Origin: Streptomyces spororaveus
Lineage (GTDB): Bacteria; Actinomycetota; Actinomycetes; Streptomycetales; Streptomycetaceae
Direction: 5' to 3'
Length of the DNA stretch: 64,000 nt
Assembly (NCBI RefSeq): GCF_016755875.1
Contig: NZ_BNED01000005.1
Span: forward strand, 558,001 to 622,000
Under the pieces are notes generated by a model, which was not told the origin of the DNA, did no database searches, and saw only the letters and a list, made by a program, of their open reading frames with translations. Positions 43,506-51,321 of the stretch are shown here, one piece after another. Numbering within the stretch: position 1 is the stretch's first letter; every line of letters begins with the position of its first letter. The translations under genes were made by a program, and so were the position numbers.

Positions 43506-44941
43506 GCCGGTGCGTCGTCGAGCAGGGCGGAGACCGCCGCGCGGAACCGTGCGCGGCGCTCCGCCGCCTGCGCCGCGCCGGCCCGCGGCTCGTAGACGGC
43601 GGACGGCTTCCACTCCGGGACGGCTTCGGCGACGGTGAGCGAGGGATCGAGCCCGAGCCGGGCGACGGCGCCGACGCCGAGCGCGGTGACGTCGGGCAGC
43701 GCCGACACCTCCACGGGGATGCCGAGGAGATCGGCCTGGGCCTGCATGAGCAGCGCGGAGCGGGTCAGTCCCCCGTCGACGCGCAGGGCGGCGAGCGGGG
43801 CGCCCAGATCGGCGGCGACCGCGTCCGCGAGCTCCGCCACCTGGGCCGCGACACCGTCGCACAGGGCCCGCACCAGATGCCCGGCGGTGGTGTCGAGGCC
43901 CAGGCCGGTGAGCGAGCCCCGCAGGTCGCCGCGCCACCACGGAGCGGCGAGCCCGGCGAGCGCGGGAACGAAGGTGACGCCCCCGGCGTCCGGGGCGCTC
44001 GCGCCCACGGTGTCGATGTCGGCGGCGCCGGAGATCACGCCCAGGTCGGTGAGCCAGCGCACGGCGGAGGCGGCCGTGTAGACCTGCCCGTCCAGGCAGT
44101 AGCTCGTCCGGCCGGCGAGCCGCCAGGCCACGCAGCCCACGAGCCCGGAGGTGCTGCGCAGGGGGCGCGACCCGGTCTGGGCGAGGAGGAACGCGCCCGT
44201 GCCGTAGGTGCACTTGGCGGTGCCGGGCTCGGTGACGCTCTGGGCGAGCAGCGCGGCCTGCTGGTCCACGAGCAGGCCCGTCAGCGGCAATGCGGGGCCG
44301 AAGGCGGTGGTGGTGCCGACGTGGGTGTCCGCGTCGACGACCTCCGGCAGCCGCTCACCCGTGAGGCCGAAGGCGTCGAGGGCGGCGTCCGACCAGCGCG
44401 TGGTGTCGAGGTCGAGCAGCTGGGTGCGGCCCGCGGTCGCCGCGTCGGTGACGAACGCGCCGGTGAGGCGGTGCACGAGCCAGACGTCGCTGGTTGTCAC
44501 GACGCCGCGCCGGGTCAGGTGGCGGCGTATCCAGGCCATCTTGGGGGCGGCGAAGTACGGGTCGAGCGGCAGACCGGTGGTCTCCCGCAAAGCCGGTGCG
44601 TGCGGGGCCAGTTCGGTGCAGAGCTGTTCGGCGCGCCGGTCCTGCCAGACGATCGCGTCGGTCAGCGGTTCGCCGGTCGCCGGGTCCCAGGCGAGGACGG
44701 TCTCTCCCTGGTTGGCGAGGCCCACCGCCACCACGGGCTCGCCGGCCGCGGCCAGTGCGGCGCGTCCGGCGTCGACGACCGAGTCCAGCAGCTCGCCGGG
44801 AGTGACCTCGACCCGGCCGCCGGGCAGGTAGCGGGGCCGTACCGGGGCGGATCCGGAGCCGATGACCCCGCGTAACGGACAGACGACCAGCGCCTTGGTC
44901 CCCGAGGTGCCTTGATCGACAGCGAGTACCGGGCCCGTCAT
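43502..44941 (-). CDS. FGGY-family sugar/glycerol kinase
   Basis: 479 residues. FGGY N- and C-terminal domains: VLAVDQGTSGTKALVV (phosphate loop), DAIVWQDRRA, GLLVDQQAALLAQ and RVDGGLTRSALLMQAQADLL. Most like glycerol kinase, and the following dehydrogenase supports glycerol, but xylulose or erythritol-type substrates are possible. ATG 44941 has GGAG five bases upstream; two GTG codons just before it overlap that site. Codon 23 (Leu, 44873-44875) is TTA, so the whole operon is likely bldA-dependent. Confidence 0.88.
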   Translation of the reverse strand: MTGPVLAVDQGTSGTKALVVCPLRGVIGSGSAPVRPRYLPGGRVEVTPGELLDSVVDAGRAALAAAGEPVVAVGLANQGETVLAWDPATGEPLTDAIVWQDRRAEQLCTELAPHAPALRETTGLPLDPYFAAPKMAWIRRHLTRRGVVTTSDVWLVHRLTGAFVTDAATAGRTQLLDLDTTRWSDAALDAFGLTGERLPEVVDADTHVGTTTAFGPALPLTGLLVDQQAALLAQSVTEPGTAKCTYGTGAFLLAQTGSRPLRSTSGLVGCVAWRLAGRTSYCLDGQVYTAASAVRWLTDLGVISGAADIDTVGASAPDAGGVTFVPALAGLAAPWWRGDLRGSLTGLGLDTTAGHLVRALCDGVAAQVAELADAVAADLGAPLAALRVDGGLTRSALLMQAQADLLGIPVEVSALPDVTALGVGAVARLGLDPSLTVAEAVPEWKPSAVYEPRAGAAQAAERRARFRAAVSALLDDAPA

Positions 44942-45341
44942 CACCACTCCGTCCCTGCTGTCGCCTTGATCGAACGTCCGCCGGAAGCCTTGCCCAGCGG
45001 GCGGCGCCCGTCAAGATCCGCCCACGGCCGTCCCCCGGCACTGACGCATCCTCATATGCCGATCGTGGCTTGATACTTACGTTCGAACAGAGATCTGGAT
45101 GCGTATGCTCCTGATCGCCATATAGTGATCGCCGATCAACGGGCAGCGACATCGGCCGTGGGTCAACGGCGGGGGTTCTACGGACAGTTCTCGCATGGTT
45201 CACGCATCCCTGGCACCGGGCACCGCTGCCGCACGGCAGCCGGCGGCCGGATGGACCCACCTTCCATGCGATCCGAGGACTGATGATCACGACCACCGCA
45301 GAACGCCCTCGCCCGGGCCGCCCGTCCACCGGGACGAGGTG
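44942..45341. promoter_or_regulatory. Divergent promoter region with TGATCGCC direct repeats
   Basis: 400 bases, AT-rich for this genome at about 45040-45140, between the kinase operon and a divergent hypothetical gene. TGATCGCC occurs at 45112-45119 and 45126-45133 (14-bp period) followed by GATCA, a possible activator or repressor site. No coding signature. Confidence 0.5.
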
Positions 45342-46322
45342 ATGGCAGGCGGCGATTTCCGGCCCGTCTACCACCCGGCCGGCCACGACAAGGAGCTGCG
45401 TTCGGCCGCCCAGGACCTGCGCACCGGCCGTTGGGTGGCGATGGCGCGCTTACTCGAACGTACCGACAACTGGGGGCTGTGGACCCAGCGCACCCAGGTC
45501 CTCGCCGCCGTGTCCGCCGGATCCGACGTGGTCCAGGCCTGGCGGGCCGAGGAACCGCACAGCGTCGCCGCACTCGTGATGCACACGCGCGTCTGCGTCG
45601 AACGCGCCGTCCGCGCCCACCGCGCCGGGCACCCGCGCACGGGCGAGCTGTGGCAGGAGGCCTGGTCGACCTGCCGGGAGGCCGCCCGCATCAGCCCCGC
45701 CGACCCCGTGCCCTGGGTCTGCCTCCTCGCCCTCGCCCTCCTCGACGAGCAGCGCCAGATGGCCGAGCACCGGGTCGCGCCGCCCGGCCCGATGCTGCCA
45801 CCCGGCCCCTGGGGCATCCTCGCAGAGGCCGACAAGCGCGACCCGCACAATCGCGAGGCCTACCACCGCATGCTCCAGTTCGTGTACGCGGGCACGCCCG
45901 GACCGCTCTCCGAGGCCGCCAACTTCGTCCACTGGGCCTCCGGTTCCGCGCCGCCGGGTTCCGCCGTGCACGTACTGCCGCTCTACGTACGGGTCGAGCG
46001 CTACCGCCGCGAGCGCGGCCAGGAGCGGGCCCTCGACCTGCACTGGGTCGCCGAGGACGCGGTCCGCGACGCGCTCCACGCCCTGGAGACCTGGTTCGAG
46101 CACGCCGACCTGCCGACCGCCTCCCCGCTCGATCTGAACCAGCTCGCCCACGCCCTGTGGGGAGCCCTCCAGTTCGAGGAGGCGGCCCGCGTCTTCGACA
46201 CGATCGGCCCGTACTGGACCACGCTGCCGTGGGCCCTCCGGACCCGCGACCCCGCCGACCGCGCGCTGGCCGAGGAGGTGTTCCTGCAGGCCAGGTCCCG
46301 CAGCCTGGCCGGCCGGAACTGA
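45342..46322 (+). CDS. Conserved-looking helical protein of unknown function
   Basis: 326 residues, soluble, rich in helices with TPR-like spacing (VCVERAVRAHRAGH, AWSTCREAARISPADPVPWVCLLAL, LWGALQFEEAARVFDTIGPYW). I do not recognise a named family with certainty. The start is uncertain: ATG 45342 (or GTG 45339) begins the region with normal codon use, while an open frame back to 45195 has poor codon bias. Codon 37 (Leu, 45450-45452) is TTA, so it should be bldA-dependent like the divergent kinase operon. A 116-bp gap separates it from the APC permease. Confidence 0.7.
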   Translation: MAGGDFRPVYHPAGHDKELRSAAQDLRTGRWVAMARLLERTDNWGLWTQRTQVLAAVSAGSDVVQAWRAEEPHSVAALVMHTRVCVERAVRAHRAGHPRTGELWQEAWSTCREAARISPADPVPWVCLLALALLDEQRQMAEHRVAPPGPMLPPGPWGILAEADKRDPHNREAYHRMLQFVYAGTPGPLSEAANFVHWASGSAPPGSAVHVLPLYVRVERYRRERGQERALDLHWVAEDAVRDALHALETWFEHADLPTASPLDLNQLAHALWGALQFEEAARVFDTIGPYWTTLPWALRTRDPADRALAEEVFLQARSRSLAGRN

Positions 46323-46438
46323 CCCCCACCGCCGTCCCCCACGGCGCAGACCCCTCGCTCCACCCGCACCACCCAGGCCGCACCCGCACCCCCGTGCTCC
46401 ACCGTCCCCGTGCTCCACAGACCCCCGGAGGTACCGCC

Positions 46439-47971
46439 GTGTCCAGAACCGAATGGGCAGCCCGCCAGGATCGCAAGGCCCCACCCCAGCAGGACGAGGA
46501 ACAGCGGCTCAGGGAACTCGGCTACCAGCCCGTCCTCGCCCGCCGGATGGGCGGATTCGGCAACTTCGCCATCAGCTTCTCGGTCATATCCGTCCTCTCC
46601 GGCTGCATGACGCTGTACGGCTTCGGCATGGGCTCCGGCGGCCCGGCCGTGATGCTGTGGGGCTGGGTCGGCGTAGGCCTCTTCGTCCTGTGCGTGGGTC
46701 TCGCCCTGGCCGAGGTGACCAGCGCCTACCCCACCTCCGGCGCGCTCTACTACATGGCCGACCGGCTCGGCGGACGCCGCTGGGGCTGGTACACGGGCTG
46801 GCTGAACCTGCTCGGCCTGCTCGGCGCCATCGCCGGCATCGACTACGGCGCCGCCCTGTTCACCGGCGCCTTCCTCAACCTCCGCTTCGGGTTCGTGCCC
46901 ACCCCCGGATCGACGTTCCTGATCTTCCTGTGCATCCTGCTGCTGCACGCCGCGCTCAACCTCTTCGGGGTCCGCCTCGTCAGCGTGCTCAACTCCGTCA
47001 GCGTCTGGTGGCACCTGGGCGGTGTCGCCGTGATCGTCGGCGCCCTGGCCTTCGTCCCGGACAACCACCGATCGGCCTCGTTCGTCTTCACCGAGTTCGT
47101 CAACGACACCGGCTGGGCCAACCCGTTCTACGTGGCGGCGGTCGGCCTGCTGCTCGCCCAGTACACCTTCTCCGGCTACGACGCCTCCGCGCACCTCTCG
47201 GAAGAGACGTCCAACGCCTCCGTCTCCGCCGCCAAGGGCATCGTCCGGGCCATCTGGGTCTCCTGGATCGCCGGTTTCGCCCTGCTCGCGGGCCTCACCT
47301 TCGCCATCCAGGACTACGCGGCGGTCCAGGACAGCGCCACCGGCGTCCCGCCCGCCCAGATCTTCATCGACGCACTGGGCTCGGGCGGCGCCACCGCGCT
47401 GCTCCTCGTCGTCATCGTCGCGCAGCTCTTCTGCGGCAATGCCGAGGTCGCCGCCGCGAGCCGGATGGTCTTCGCCTTCAGCCGTGACAACGCCCTCCCC
47501 GGCTCCGCCCTGTGGCGCAAGGTCAGCGGCCGGACCCAGACGCCGGTGCCGGCCGTATGGCTCGCCGTCGCCGTCGCGGGCGTGCTGGCCCTCCCCTCGC
47601 TCTACTCCGCCACCGCCTACGGGGCCGTGACGGCCATCAACGTCATCGGCATCACTCCGGCCTACGCCATCCCGATCTACCTGCGCCTGCGCGCCGGCAA
47701 CCGCTTCGAGCCCGGCCCCTGGAACCTGGGCCGCTGGAGCAAGCCGATCGGCTGGATCGCCGTCGTCTGGGTGGCGCTCGTCACCCTCCTCTTCTGTCTG
47801 CCGCAGAAGTCCCCCGTCACCATCGACTCGATGAACTACGCCGTGATCGCCCTGGCCGTGGTCCTGGTCCTGGCCAGCGTCTGGTGGTACGTCGCACGCC
47901 GCTCGTACGGCACCCCGGCGGCCTACGGCAACGCCCGCGAACAGGCGGAGATCGCCGAAGACATCGTCTGA
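46439..47971 (+). CDS. APC-family amino acid/amine permease
   Basis: 510 residues with 12 predicted helices. The first helix follows MGGFGNFAISFSVISVLSG, the amino-acid permease signature, and YPTSGALYYMADRLGG and SGYDASAHLSEETSNA are typical of the bacterial GABA/polyamine permease branch. GTG 46439 has GGAGGT eight bases upstream. Substrate cannot be fixed. Confidence 0.9.
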   Translation: MSRTEWAARQDRKAPPQQDEEQRLRELGYQPVLARRMGGFGNFAISFSVISVLSGCMTLYGFGMGSGGPAVMLWGWVGVGLFVLCVGLALAEVTSAYPTSGALYYMADRLGGRRWGWYTGWLNLLGLLGAIAGIDYGAALFTGAFLNLRFGFVPTPGSTFLIFLCILLLHAALNLFGVRLVSVLNSVSVWWHLGGVAVIVGALAFVPDNHRSASFVFTEFVNDTGWANPFYVAAVGLLLAQYTFSGYDASAHLSEETSNASVSAAKGIVRAIWVSWIAGFALLAGLTFAIQDYAAVQDSATGVPPAQIFIDALGSGGATALLLVVIVAQLFCGNAEVAAASRMVFAFSRDNALPGSALWRKVSGRTQTPVPAVWLAVAVAGVLALPSLYSATAYGAVTAINVIGITPAYAIPIYLRLRAGNRFEPGPWNLGRWSKPIGWIAVVWVALVTLLFCLPQKSPVTIDSMNYAVIALAVVLVLASVWWYVARRSYGTPAAYGNAREQAEIAEDIV

Positions 47972-47977
47972 TCCGGC

Positions 47978-47996
47978 CCGGCCGCCCCGCGGCCGG
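47978..47996. terminator. Hairpin terminator between permease and macrodomain genes
   Basis: CCGGCCGC-CCC-GCGGCCGG, a perfect 8-bp stem with 3-base loop, lies in the 29-bp gap of a convergent pair. Confidence 0.65.
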
Positions 47997-48000
47997 CCGG

Positions 48001-48681
48001 TCAGCGGCGGCCGGCCGTGCGCCGCTGCGGGGGCGCGATGCGCACCCGCTTCTCGACGGGCCCGCTCTCGAGGTCGTCGAGCTGCGCGAGGACCGTCTGG
48101 CGCAGGTCGTCGTAGTCGTCGAAGCGGAAATCGTTGAAGAGCGTGTAGCCGGTCCACATCAGGTTGGCGCAGACCCGGGCCGGCACCCGGCCGGTCCGGG
48201 CTCCCATGCCGACCAGCGCCACCGACCGGATGCTGCCCGGCGCTTCGGCGTTCTGCAGGTGGATCGCCTGGAAGGCGGCCGCGCACGCAAGGGCGACGTT
48301 CAGGGTCTCGCGCACGTTCTGCGAGGACTGCTCCATCGTCGGCGTCGATATCAGGAACTTCGGCTCGACCGCCCCTGACGCGACGCACACCGCGCTTCCC
48401 ACGGGGAGGCTTCCCGCGAACCGGGCGCGGATCGCACGCTGCACACGCAGCTGGATGCCCGCTCCCAGATGCCGCTTGATGACCGCGTCGACCCCGCCGT
48501 CCATCCGGCCCCGGGAGTTGGTCGGGCTGACCCAGGCGTCGACCGCCTCGTCGAGGATCGAGCCCTGGCGGATCTCGATGCCGGGAGTGTCGGCGAACGC
48601 CGCCCGCCACGCCTGGACCACCTCCGCGTTGACGTCGGTCAGCACCACTCGCAGCGGCGACGGCACACGGTCCACACTCAT
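48001..48681 (-). CDS. Macrodomain (ADP-ribose-binding) protein
   Basis: 226 residues. The macro fold is shown by VSPTNSRGRMDGGVDAVIKRHLG (ADP-ribose loop with Asn and the Gly-rich Asp-Gly-Gly) after a strand RVVLTDVNAEVV, and by VALVGMGARTGRVP for the phosphate loop. It belongs to the subfamily with the PANSFGFMDGGID-like signature. Macrodomains bind or hydrolyse ADP-ribose on proteins or nucleic acids. ATG 48681 has GGAG seven bases upstream. It is divergent from the UDG-ART fusion, so it is the natural candidate to reverse or resist that enzyme's product. Confidence 0.88.
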   Translation of the reverse strand: MSVDRVPSPLRVVLTDVNAEVVQAWRAAFADTPGIEIRQGSILDEAVDAWVSPTNSRGRMDGGVDAVIKRHLGAGIQLRVQRAIRARFAGSLPVGSAVCVASGAVEPKFLISTPTMEQSSQNVRETLNVALACAAAFQAIHLQNAEAPGSIRSVALVGMGARTGRVPARVCANLMWTGYTLFNDFRFDDYDDLRQTVLAQLDDLESGPVEKRVRIAPPQRRTAGRR

Positions 48682-48792
48682 GTTCTGCTCCGATCGGAAA
48701 AGGGTCGAAGGGGTTCCTGCCCTGCTCAAGGACGCTACCGCGAGCCACTGACAACGCCCCCGAAGGCGACGGACGATGACGTCCCGTCACGA

Positions 48793-48821
48793 TTGCGCGC
48801 CTCCCGGCCCGGTGTTAGCCT
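48793..48821 (+). promoter_or_regulatory. Candidate sigma-70-type promoter of the UDG-ART gene
   Basis: TTGCGC at 48793-48798 and TAGCCT at 48816-48821 are separated by 17 bases. Transcription from here would give a leader of about 210 bases before the UDG-ART ATG. The rest of the 359-bp gap (48682-49040) has no gene. Confidence 0.45.
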
Positions 48822-48946
48822 GCCGCCAGATTCCCGTCGGCCACGCCTCGACGCCCGAGGCCGCGGACGAGCGCCGACCGCCTGCCCACGCGTATTCCTG
48901 CTACGCGTACGGGCCGTTGCGGCCGCTCGCGCCGGTTTGAGGACCC

Positions 48947-48994
48947 GACACCTGACACCTGAGATCTGAGACCCGCACGGGCGGCTCGCCCGTG
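48947..48994 (+). repeat. Heptamer tandem repeat and hairpin in UDG-ART leader
   Basis: GACACCT occurs twice in tandem, then GAGATCT and GAGACCC (48947-48974, four 7-base units). CACGGGCG-GCT-CGCCCGTG, a perfect 8-bp hairpin, follows at 48976-48994, 46 bases before the ATG. This could be an operator array or a leader RNA element. Confidence 0.5.
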
Positions 48995-49040
48995 TCCTCA
49001 TCGTGCCCGCCGGCACGGTCCGACCACTCGGAGCACTTCC

Positions 49041-50660
49041 ATGAGCGACGCCGCACCCTCCCCTGCCCAGCCCGACGCCGACGACCCGCTGGGCCTCGCC
49101 GAACTGTTCAAGGGCGGTGGTGAGCCGTGGCTTCCGCTGCTGAAGCCCGTCATCGAAGCGCAGCCGGACGCCGCGGCGTTCATCGGCCCCGGCCGCGGTC
49201 CCGAGACCGTCCCCGTGCGCGAACTGACCTTCCAGGCGCTCAAGCCCAACCCGCCGCACAAGTGGAAGGTGGTCGTCTTCGGTCAGAACCCGTACCCGCG
49301 GCCCGAGAGCGCCACCGGCATAGCCATGTTCGACAACACCTTCCACGACTGGACGGACAGCCAGTTCGGGAGGGTCGTCAGCATCCGCTGCATCATCAAG
49401 GCGGCGGCGATGTGGAAGTACGGGATCGTGAAGAAGACCCCCATCGCCGACGTGCGGTCCCTGCTGAAGGAACGGGACACGGTCCAGCCGCCGGAGTGGT
49501 TCCAGGCGATGCTCACGCAGGGCGTGCTGCTGCTGAACGCGGCGCTCACCGCGGGCAGCGACGGGGCGGCGGGCGTCGACCGGCACACCGCCTTCTGGCG
49601 TCCGGTGGCCGAGCGGATCGCGGAGGAGATCCTCAAGGCCAAGCAGAACGCCGCCGAGGAGGACCGCGGTGTCGTCTTCGCCTGGTGGGGGGCGCACGCC
49701 CGCTCCCTGAAGAAGGTCGTCCTGCGGCTCCAGGAGAAGTACCCCGAGGTTGAGGTACGCCACATCGACCACCCCAACCCCGCCGCGCAGGGCGACGTCT
49801 TCTGCGACGGCGACCACTTCGGCATGGTGAACGACGCCCTCGCGTCGCTGGGCGCCGACGCGATCGACTGGCTGCCGAGCAAGGGGTGGAACGCGGCGCT
49901 GCCGGCGGCCGGCGGAGCGGACGGCGATGTCGCCGAGCGCATGGGCGCGTTCATCTCGTCCACCATGGAACTGCACCAGCTGTACCTGGACCGGCTCGCG
50001 AGCGTCAAGGACGAAGGGCTCGTCCTCCCCGCGATCAGCGGCGTGTTCGACACCCCGCTGATGGGCTTCCAGGACGCCGTCACCCCGGTCGTCGAGGTGC
50101 TGTCCAGCCTGGACCGGCACGTCAAGCTGTCCCACGAGTTCGGCCTGGGGCGGGCGGACGGGTCGGCGGACGGGCTCTCCGCCGACGCGATCGCCGCGCT
50201 CCACCTCTACACCTGCGAGTCCGCGTTCTACCGGGAGATCAACGCCGTCCTGCGCTCCCCGGACCGTGCCCGGCTCGTTCCGTACCTCCCGTACCTGCGG
50301 CTGCTGTTCTCGGCAGTGGCGGAGCTGCCGGTCCGTACGGAGCCGCTGTGGCGCGGGGTCGCGCTGGACCTGCGGGCCCAGTATCCGCTCGGCCGGACGG
50401 TGACCTGGTGGGGTGTGTCCTCGTGCACGTCCGAGGTCGGCGTGGCCCGGGCGTTCCTCGGTGGGCGGGGCAGGCGGACGCTGTTCGAGGTGACCCCGGT
50501 CCGGGCGGTCGGCATCCGCAGGTTCTCGGCGTTCACGGGTGAGGAGGAATTCATCCTCGCCCCGGGTACGCAGCTCAAGGTGACGGACGTGAAGAGCGAG
50601 CGCGGCGGCCTGTGCACGGTGCGGCTGGCCGAGCTGGAGGAGCAGACCCTCGTCTCCTGA
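49041..50660 (+). CDS. Uracil-DNA glycosylase-fold / ADP-ribosyltransferase fusion protein
   Basis: 539 residues. Residues about 60-280 match family 1 uracil-DNA glycosylase: GQNPYP (81-86, family GQDPYH with the catalytic Asp changed to Asn), LLLNAALT (163-170), FAWWGAHAR (213-221) and HPNPAAQ (244-250, family HPSPLS). Residues about 385-539 match an R-S-E ADP-ribosyltransferase: LHLYTCESAFYREINAVLR, LWRGV (R438), WWGVSSCTS (S-T-S at 461-464) and FTGEEEFILAPGT (ExE at 501-503). A helical linker joins them. ATG 49041 has GGAG eight bases upstream. The divergent macrodomain gene suggests a DNA-directed ADP-ribosylation system, but substrate and role are unknown. Confidence 0.88.
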   Translation: MSDAAPSPAQPDADDPLGLAELFKGGGEPWLPLLKPVIEAQPDAAAFIGPGRGPETVPVRELTFQALKPNPPHKWKVVVFGQNPYPRPESATGIAMFDNTFHDWTDSQFGRVVSIRCIIKAAAMWKYGIVKKTPIADVRSLLKERDTVQPPEWFQAMLTQGVLLLNAALTAGSDGAAGVDRHTAFWRPVAERIAEEILKAKQNAAEEDRGVVFAWWGAHARSLKKVVLRLQEKYPEVEVRHIDHPNPAAQGDVFCDGDHFGMVNDALASLGADAIDWLPSKGWNAALPAAGGADGDVAERMGAFISSTMELHQLYLDRLASVKDEGLVLPAISGVFDTPLMGFQDAVTPVVEVLSSLDRHVKLSHEFGLGRADGSADGLSADAIAALHLYTCESAFYREINAVLRSPDRARLVPYLPYLRLLFSAVAELPVRTEPLWRGVALDLRAQYPLGRTVTWWGVSSCTSEVGVARAFLGGRGRRTLFEVTPVRAVGIRRFSAFTGEEEFILAPGTQLKVTDVKSERGGLCTVRLAELEEQTLVS

Positions 50661-50676
50661 GCGCGTTTCCCCTTTG

Positions 50677-50719
50677 CGTTCCTAGGGGTCCTAGGTTAAA
50701 ACTAGGACCCCTAGGAACG
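50677..50719. promoter_or_regulatory. 18-bp inverted-repeat operator of TetR/hydrolase operon
   Basis: CGTTCCTAGGGGTCCTAG and its exact complement are separated by 7 bases (GTTAAAA). The dyad overlaps a possible promoter (TTGCGT-N17-TAAAAC) and ends 8 bases before the TetR ATG, so the repressor should control its own operon. Confidence 0.85.
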
Positions 50720-50727
50720 GAGGGTTC

Positions 50728-51321
50728 ATGGCACGGGCAGGGCTGACGGCGGAGCGGGTGACGGTCGCGGGCGCCGAGTTGGCCGACGAGGTCGGACTCG
50801 ACCGGGTGACGATGTCGCAGGTGGCCCGGCGGCTCGGCGTGAAGGATGCGAGCCTCTACGCGCACGTGCGCGGCCTGGAAGACCTGCGCGGACGGATCGC
50901 GCTGCTGGCGGCGGACGAGAAGACCCTCCGGATCGCGGAGGCGACGGCCGGGCGGTCGGGCAAGGACGCGCTGGTCGCGTTCGCCGACGCCTGGCGTGCC
51001 TACGCGCACGCGCATCCGGGCCGCTACACGGCGACCCAGACCCCGATCCGGATCGACCCCGAGCTGGCCGCGCGGGCGCCCGGACCGCGCCGTGCCGTCG
51101 AGCTGACCTACGGCATGCTGCACGGCTACGGTCTGGCGGAGCCCGACCTGACCGACGCGGTCCGGTTGCTGCGCAGCACGTTCCACGGGTTCGTCGCCCT
51201 GGAGGCCGCGGGCGGGTTCGCGCACGAACGCTCACCGCAGCGCTCGTGGATCCGCGCCCTCGACGCCCTCCACACCCTCCTGGAGCACTGGCCCGCACCC
51301 CGAGAAGGAGACCCCTCGTGA
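50728..51321 (+). CDS. TetR-family repressor (WHG-domain type)
   Basis: 197 residues. HTH at about 8-52 (LDRVTMSQVARRLGVKDASLYAHVRGLEDL) and a C-terminal domain ending FHGFVALEAAGGFAHE, the WHG-type signature. ATG 50728 has GGAGGG. Its stop overlaps the hydrolase GTG (GTGA), so repressor and hydrolase form one operon under the upstream dyad. Confidence 0.93.
   Translation: MARAGLTAERVTVAGAELADEVGLDRVTMSQVARRLGVKDASLYAHVRGLEDLRGRIALLAADEKTLRIAEATAGRSGKDALVAFADAWRAYAHAHPGRYTATQTPIRIDPELAARAPGPRRAVELTYGMLHGYGLAEPDLTDAVRLLRSTFHGFVALEAAGGFAHERSPQRSWIRALDALHTLLEHWPAPREGDPS

Noticed and set aside
42081..44213. Longer 710-residue form of the FAD dehydrogenase
   Set aside because: The extra N-terminal 236 residues are Arg-rich shadow of the kinase gene; ATG 43505 with ATGA overlap is the real start.
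45195..45341. Upstream ATG for the TTA-containing hypothetical gene
   Set aside because: Third-position GC is far below that of the rest of the gene, so translation probably starts near 45339-45342.
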